Origin: Dioszegia crocea
Lineage: Eukaryota > Basidiomycota > Tremellomycetes > Tremellales > Bulleribasidiaceae
Direction of reading: 5' to 3'
DNA length: 25,217 nt
NCBI GenBank assembly: GCA_001600615.1
Contig: BCKK01000015.1
Span: forward strand, 1-25,217
The position numbers and the translations under genes were made by a program. Positions 20,068-25,217 of this stretch are shown here, piece after piece; within the stretch, counting starts at the first letter, position 1; every line of letters begins with the position of its first letter. Below the pieces are notes generated by a model, which saw only the letters and a list, made by a program, of their open reading frames with translations, searched no databases and was not told the DNA's origin.

Positions 20068-21956
20068 TTAGGCGTCAACGTGCATGTGGTCCGCTTGGAA
20101 TCCGGGCCTGAGTGATCAGCGTTGTCGCAGAACGACCGAATCTCAACGACTCACCACATGATCAGTGCCTGTAGATCTTCTACGCCCTCGTGGCTTACTT
20201 TGACCCCTTCAGCATTGGCAATCACAGCCGTTTTCTTAACATCATAAGCTCACGCTCATCCTTACTGTTGGAAAGACTCACCATGCCCAAAGTAACCTTG
20301 ATGGCCGGTACAGATACCTTATACTCCTCTAACTCGCCCACCTCCTTGCCCTCCTCTTCCGCTTTGACCATCCGCAGTATGTTCCTCGCTGCAACTTCAG
20401 CCTGCCAGTACGCTGTATGTCCCGCCTGGATCGCCCCAGTCTCGGCGCAATCTCCCACCGCAAAGAAATGGCTCAGATCCTCGTGTGGCTCTGCCGCCCC
20501 CTCTGGAGAAGTCGAATGCGCGCCACTCGAAGCTCCAGCGACATCCTCCTTACTCGACGCAGATGCGGGTGGGGTGGGCATAGCGTGCAGACTAAGCGCA
20601 CCGAGCTTTTCAACGGTGTTGGCGCGGGTATTGGCGGGTCGGAGGGGTCCATTCGATATTTGCATAGTTGGTTGAACGCGTATCCGGTTGGTGAGGGGAG
20701 ATATTGATTCGGGGGACATGGCCGCCATGAGGGATACATGTGGCTTTTGCCCTGTGCAGACGAGGACGAGATCGGCAGTGAATTCGCGGCCTTTATCGGT
20801 TGAGAGGTGCTTTTCTTCGCCATCGCAGCATCCTGGGTTTTCGGGCCAGGTGACTACTCTTTCGCCGAGGATGACTTCGACGCCTAGTTTTTGTAGGTTT
20901 TCGACGACTGTACTTGTCAGCTAGGACTCAATGTAATGGGTAAAAAGCGTAGCTTACTGGCTACATGCATCTCGATTGGATATAGCGCCATGAGCCGGAG
21001 TCTGGAGTGAAGGAGGGTAACCTTCTTCTCTGGATAGATCTCCTTAAGGTCCGTTGCGTATTCTGATCATCAGCATGTGTAGCAAGATTGAAGCTGCCCT
21101 AGACTCACGTATTCCCAAGGCACCCGCTCCGACAATTAATATCCGCTCGGCTTTCTTCATCTGCACCGACTGCTTCTCCATGAATCGTACGCCACACTTC
21201 TTACTCCCCGGACTAAGCTCAAAGTCCTCGGGCGAATCCGCACCATACGCCGGTTTCCACACATTGACCGGATCTGGTAGACCGGCGCCGAGAGCATACA
21301 GCGCGTAGTCAAAGTCGATCGTCTCCTCCTGCCCCTCAAACGGTGTGAACTCATTCCATGAACTGGCGAGGGAGGCACCAGTCCCCGTAGGAGAACCCAA
21401 AGCTGAGCCGCGAGTTGAGGCCGACGCGGATGGTATTCTGTGGAAAGTGACGGAGTGGGAAGTGAGGGAGGTAATCATCCCTTGCACCCATGTATGTGGT
21501 TCGTGCATTCTTGTTTTGTCGAAAGCGAGAGCGCCGGAATGTGAAGGTGGGGTAGATGGAGGAGTGAGTGGACGGGATTCGACGGGGATGGCAGTTTTGG
21601 GATGTTCGGCTTTGAGGTGTTCGGTATATGGGATATATGCTTTTGGCGCGTGGGAGGGGATGACTGTGAATCTGGGAAAGACATAGACGTCTGGAAGATT
21701 TTGTCAGCCAATATCATGTAGTGATTAGTGAAGAGAAGAGATGCGACTCACGGTTCATATGACTATTTCTGTCAATGACGACCAATCTCCATCCTTCCGG
21801 TAATCCCAAACTAAGCAATTTCGCCGCTCTGGCGCCGCCATAACTAGCTCCGAGAACAGCAACAGTCTTGCTACGTTCGCCTCTGCTCGAGCTCGCCTTT
21901 GCCCCAGCAGCAAAGCTGGCGAGAGACGACGCTGTGATTGAGATCGGCGCGGACAT
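20068..21956 (-). CDS. AIFM2/FSP1-like FAD- and NAD(P)-dependent oxidoreductase
   Basis: Pyridine nucleotide-disulfide oxidoreductase fold of the AIF-homologous, mitochondrion-associated (AMID/AIFM2) group; animal AIFM2 reduces quinones with NAD(P)H. Six exons: 21956-21752, 21690-21109, 21062-20958, 20907-20282, 20234-20155 and 20107-20068; 545 aa against about 370 in human. Seen: FAD-binding VAVLGASYGGARAA (32-45), VYVFPRFTVIP, NAD(P)-binding ILIVGAGALGIQYA (252-265), a LVLVCTGQKP strand (344-353), and the second FAD motif VGDCAETGAIQAGH (448-461). A Ser/Ala/Pro-rich loop at about 388-442 and a Ser-rich stretch inside the first domain explain the extra length. No N-terminal presequence is obvious. 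The fourth intron ends in AAG (20235-20237). Confidence 0.93.
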
Positions 21957-22947
21957 GATCCGGGATCGGGTGAAAGGGGGGTAAGGGGGAAAGAAGGCGA
22001 GGGCTGGATGAAGGCGTGTGCGCGATGTGTGCAAGGATAAAGGATGAACTGAATTCGAGAGATGCTTCTTATTTGATGTGATTGATGGCTGAGATGCTTT
22101 CGGCCGGTCAGCTGATGTGTTTGCCAAGTGTGCAGCGATGATTCTGATGCGATGTCGGGTTGGAGTTGGCGTGGGATTTCGGGCGAAAATGTGGAGTGGG
22201 GCGAGAGTGACGGCATGTTGACGTTGACCCGAAGTTCATCCGGAGGCAACTGGTAATCAGATAAAAAGCGGAAGCAATTTGAGACCGGTGGTTTCGGGCC
22301 GATCGGCCGAAGACCCCTTGCCTTGTGGCACTGCGACTTGCGAACGTTGCCCAACTTCACTACTCTCCTTCGACCATGCGTGTGTCTTGCACGCTAAGAT
22401 ATACCGGCCGATAAGCTGCCCACCCACTCGCTCAGAGTCGTCAGGCGGCTGCGCTTGGCGGAAGAGTGGACCCGTGTGAAGCAGGCTCGTTGACGCGAAG
22501 TCTTTTCGGCCGAATATTCACAGCGTGCTCTCTCGTCGGTCGGCAGCGCTAGCGAGCGCGTGATGAGCTTCGGATGTCCAATGTGACATTGAGGCAGCGA
22601 CGTCAATCAGAAAAGCTCACTTGGGAACGGTCTCTCATCAAAAACCCGCTCGGACCCTTACTCGCTTCCGGTCCACACACATACACACACACACACACAC
22701 ACACAGAGAGCTCAAGAAAGGGGGTACCTTTGAGCAACACACACTAAATGCAGGCACGGGGTCGTTGTGTGCTCCGATGTACTTGATCATTGATCTGAGA
22801 TCTGAGCTTGGACGGCCGCTGATTACTAAGTTCTGCCTACGCTACGCTAAACGATGCTAGCGCCGGCCAAATGGGTCTGTGCGTATTCCTGTATTGACCG
22901 TTTCATTCAAAGGAGGGTCTAACCATCTGATGCGTCATCTCCTAGTG
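21957..22947. other. Intergenic: AIFM2-like promoter region with a microsatellite
   Basis: About 1 kb with no gene supported. TTCGGCCG-type palindromic motifs recur at 22099-22106, around 22293-22308 and at 22505-22514 (TTCGGCCGAA), and a CA microsatellite lies in the right part. Confidence 0.5.
22683..22705 (+). repeat. (AC)n microsatellite
   Basis: An uninterrupted 23 nt AC run, with further AC dinucleotides just upstream broken by one T at 22682. Confidence 0.95.
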
Positions 22948-23228
22948 ACCGAGCTTCTTGTGTTGCACAGCGAAGGTGGTCCGTGCTGATGGGCGGTCTC
23001 CACGTCTGGGTAGAGGTTGCGCATGGGCACTCGGAGATCTCTTGGAGCTGGCAAGACCACTCGACACTGGTCTCAGTCTGAGTGGGTGAGGTCGCGTCGT
23101 CGAACCTCAGTCCTGTCTAGCAGAGACTAGGCGAGCATGAAGCATACACGTGCGCACAACAGCTAAAACAATTTCAGGCATCAGAGGCAACTCTGTTCCC
23201 TTGACCCAAGCCACTGATCTTCGGATTG

Positions 23229-23248
23229 TAAGGAGCCTAAGCTCGACT
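23229..23248 (-). promoter_or_regulatory. Conserved 20 bp element after the orphan A stop codon
   Basis: Identical over 20 bp to 24631-24650 and placed 41-43 bp downstream of the stop codon in both copies, while the surrounding flank has diverged. It reads AGTCGAGCTTAGGCTCCTTA on the gene strand. It may be a 3' UTR or polyadenylation element; role unknown. Confidence 0.55.
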
Positions 23249-23288
23249 GTACATGTTATACAATATACTACGCCGCAGCATGTCCCAT

Positions 23289-23870
23289 CTAGGCTGACCC
23301 AGCCGACTTAGGGTAGCCGTCCGCGTAAGTGACCCTCGGCGTCTGCTTTATCGCCTGTAGGTCAAAGCGAGCCCTAGCGATCGCCACGCCCAGCTGTATC
23401 CTCTTCTCCGCCTCGACCTCGGGATACCGCCTCCAATGCGCCATCTTCATCCCCCTCAGGGCGGGGGTGACCTTATACCCCACTTTCATCTTGACAACCA
23501 CCTTCACCGCCCCCTTGTAACCTGGATCGGGGTTTAGACCATCGAAAAGCCACCGCTGAAGGACGACGTAGGGTTGGGATGTGACGAACGACCAAACAAC
23601 TCCCGGGGCGGGTGTTGGACCGAAGGGAATGCCGTCGACAATGCACGACTGTTGCTGGTCAAGGCCGTAGCTGATGAGATTGATGTATGTAGCGCAAGCG
23701 ATTCGCCATTCGGTGATAAAGATGTCGGTGGTGGGGATGGGGCCCGGCTCATAGTGCGCGTAGAGGCGATGAGTGTAATCTCTCCCCAGACGACGGAGTT
23801 CCTCCTCGACATTGACATAAACGGGATCGTGGGGCAAGAGCGGAAAGTGGTTGATGAGTGGTTGGGCCAT
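23289..23870 (-). CDS. Orphan family protein, copy A (function unknown)
   Basis: I do not recognise this 193 aa protein. It is a single uninterrupted frame among intron-rich neighbours. It has no signal peptide or membrane segment; composition is that of a soluble alpha/beta protein. Its reality is supported by a diverged second copy (24693-25217) with many shared blocks: RLYAHY, DGIPFGPTPAPGV, FVTSQPYVV, NPDPGYKGA, VGYKVTPALR, YPEVEAEKRIQL, VAIARAR and TYADGYPKSA. Differences are mostly conservative and frame-preserving, as under protein-level selection. Start set at 23870, where ACCATGG is a strong initiation context; the in-frame ATG at 23933 would add 21 residues. Confidence 0.75.
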   Translation of the reverse strand: MAQPLINHFPLLPHDPVYVNVEEELRRLGRDYTHRLYAHYEPGPIPTTDIFITEWRIACATYINLISYGLDQQQSCIVDGIPFGPTPAPGVVWSFVTSQPYVVLQRWLFDGLNPDPGYKGAVKVVVKMKVGYKVTPALRGMKMAHWRRYPEVEAEKRIQLGVAIARARFDLQAIKQTPRVTYADGYPKSAGSA

Positions 23871-24330
23871 GGTGTGGGTGTGGCGTGGATTGGGTTGAAA
23901 GGGAAGCGCAACCGACCTAAGTTGTGTCAGCATGTGAGGCGAGGCCGAGAAGAGGATATGTTACCTAGCGTAAAGCGAGAGAGGATGAAGAGAGAAGAGA
24001 GATGCTCTTCCCCAAATAGGATCGATGGCTGACGCTCGTCCCACACCCTGAAACGCACACTTATCACTACCCCCTCGCAACACACAGCCTGTGTGTCTAG
24101 ATCTGATCAATCATTCTCATCATCACGACTGATCGATTTCGAGGGGGTCCTTTGGGCGCTCGAACCCTGAGGCTGATTATTGATCTCGTGAGCACGCATC
24201 TTTCTCGATTGCCCTAGTGAGAATCATGATCAGCCTAGCTCTGGCATCAGCACAGATGGATCGATCAGAGGTGATACATGCCCCGATATATAGGTAAGAT
24301 CACCTTCACATCCGCGCACTAGAGGCCACG
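23871..24330. other. Spacer between the duplication units
   Basis: 5' region of orphan A. No gene seen and no clear TATA box. It should have a counterpart beyond the right edge if the duplication included the promoter. Confidence 0.5.
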
Positions 24331-25217
24331 TCCGAGCTTCTTCTGATGCGCGCAGAGGCATTCCGTGCTGAAACCGCATGGGCGACCTGGGGAGGCCAAG
24401 GGGTAGCGCATGAACGCTTCGACACCTGTCGCAGCCGGCAAGGTAGACATCAGAACCGCTCGGCACCGGTCTCAGTCTGAGTGAGTGAGGTACCGTCGTC
24501 AGACCCCAGTCCTGTATAGCAGTGAATACGAGGACACGAAGCTCGAAGGGTCAAGGCGCCCAGAATGACTAAAGAGGGGATTCTCAGAGGTAGCTCCTTT
24601 CCTTAACCCAAGCCTCTCAACTTAGGATTCTAAGGAGCCTAAGCTCGACTATTCATATTGTACAATGTATCACGCTTCTACATGTTCATGCCTCAGTATA
24701 CGTAGAAAAAAGCCGATTTGGGGTAGCCGTCAGCGTACGTGAACCTCGGCGTCTGCAACAACGCCTCGAGTCCCATCCGAGCCCTAGCAATCGCCACGCG
24801 CAGCTGTATCCTCTTCTCCACCTCAACCTCGGGATAAAACCTCCATGCCGCCATCCTCATCTTCCTCAAGGCAGGAGTGACCTTATACCCCACCTCCATC
24901 TTGATAACCACCTTGGTCGCCCCCCTGTAGCCTGGGTCGGGGTACTGATCATCGACCTGCCAGTGCTGAATGACGAGGTAGGGCTGGGAGGTGACGAACA
25001 GCCACTGAACTCCCGGAGCGGGTTTGGGACCGAAGGGAACGCCATCGAGAATGCATGAAGCATGTCCGAGGTCGGCGTAGTTGGTGAGACCCGTGTATCT
25101 GGCACAAGCGAGTCGCCATTCGTCGATGTACACGTCGGTTGCGTGGTTGGGGTTCAAACCAGCATAGTGCGCGTAAAGGGGATAAGTGTAGGATCTTCCA
25201 AGACAAAGGAGTTCTTC
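24331..25217. repeat. Tandem duplication unit B (cut by the window edge)
   Basis: Counterpart of 22948-23870 in the same orientation. It contains the 5'-truncated orphan B and its 3' flank, with the shared blocks at 24468-24483 and 24631-24650. Confidence 0.85.
24693..25217 (-). CDS. Orphan family protein, copy B (partial, N-terminus outside window)
   Basis: The frame is open from the stop codon at 24693-24695 to the right edge, 174 residues, beginning in EELLCLGRSYTY, which aligns with EELRRLGRDYTH of copy A. The start codon must lie beyond 25217. It shares LYAHY, DGVPFGPKPAPGV, FVTSQPYLV, YPDPGYRGA, VGYKVTPALR, YPEVEVEKRIQL and TYADGYPKSA with copy A, roughly two thirds identical by eye. 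The C-terminus differs after the shared KSA (FFYVY instead of GSA). No frameshift or internal stop is seen. Function unknown. Confidence 0.75.
   Translation of the reverse strand, partial: EELLCLGRSYTYPLYAHYAGLNPNHATDVYIDEWRLACARYTGLTNYADLGHASCILDGVPFGPKPAPGVQWLFVTSQPYLVIQHWQVDDQYPDPGYRGATKVVIKMEVGYKVTPALRKMRMAAWRFYPEVEVEKRIQLRVAIARARMGLEALLQTPRFTYADGYPKSAFFYVY

Larger units (their letters stand above)
22948..23870. repeat. Tandem duplication unit A (orphan gene plus 3' flank)
   Basis: Alignable by eye with 24331-25217 throughout: orphan coding region, 3' flank, and a stretch with CCGAGCTTCTT and TCCGTGCTGA. Identical blocks include the 16 bp at 23069-23084 (also 24468-24483) and the 20 bp at 23229-23248 (also 24631-24650). 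Offset between units is about 1.38-1.40 kb. The flank is diverged, with small indels, so the duplication is not recent. Confidence 0.85.

Noticed and set aside
22683..22705. CA run as a telomere-type or mobile-element terminal repeat
   Set aside because: It is a simple dinucleotide microsatellite with no adjoining transposase, terminal repeats or target duplication.
24110..24180. Possible tRNA B-box (GGTTCGAGC on the minus strand)
   Set aside because: The flanking bases do not form a T-arm stem, and no acceptor or anticodon arm can be drawn.
24230..24466. 78-codon minus-strand frame between the orphan genes
   Set aside because: The matching stretch of unit A does not keep this frame open, so it is not conserved as coding.

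Overview
The window reads as intron-dense nuclear DNA of a basidiomycete fungus, most likely a tremellomycete yeast of the Cryptococcus/Kwoniella type. The grounds are compact genes with many 40-100 nt GT-AG introns, frequent CTGAC/CTGAT branch sites, alternating gene orientation with short spacers, and proteins of clearly fungal type (RTA1-like, SAF1-like, fungal PAPS reductase). The class assignment is inference from gene architecture, not from a search. I could model thirteen protein genes: twelve complete and one cut by the right edge. The models contain 49 introns; reading frame and conserved motifs were checked across each splice.

Layout, left to right: 1-400 holds no gene I can support. 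MET16 (PAPS reductase, minus) and LHS1 (ER Hsp110/GRP170, plus) are divergent over a 255 bp promoter that carries two CACGTG boxes. Then come a seven-TM RTA1-like protein (minus), an AhpC/TSA-2 thioredoxin-fold protein (minus), and RRN7 (Pol I core-factor subunit, minus). RRN7 is divergent with CAP2 (F-actin capping protein beta, plus). LACTB2-like metallo-beta-lactamase (minus) is divergent with LTP1 (low-molecular-weight tyrosine phosphatase, plus). A small secreted eight-cysteine protein (plus) is followed by a SAF1-like F-box/RCC1 protein (minus) and an AIFM2-like FAD/NAD(P) oxidoreductase (minus). The last 2.3 kb differ in character: a diverged tandem duplication in which each unit carries an intronless orphan gene (minus) plus its 3' flank.

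The first 22 kb is ordinary housekeeping and stress content: sulfate assimilation, ER folding, ribosomal RNA transcription, actin, RNA/thiol metabolism, ubiquitin ligation and redox. The genes do not form one pathway. The most unusual feature is the LTP1 gene: its catalytic P-loop is assembled from four exons, two of which are micro-exons of 3 nt and 6 nt. The second is the tandem orphan family with an identical 20 bp element just after both stop codons. Other points of interest are the two E-boxes between MET16 and LHS1, a 19 bp palindrome upstream of LTP1, a pre-pro secreted cysteine-rich protein, and a highly charged insertion in the LACTB2-like enzyme. I saw no mobile element, CRISPR array, rRNA or convincing tRNA.
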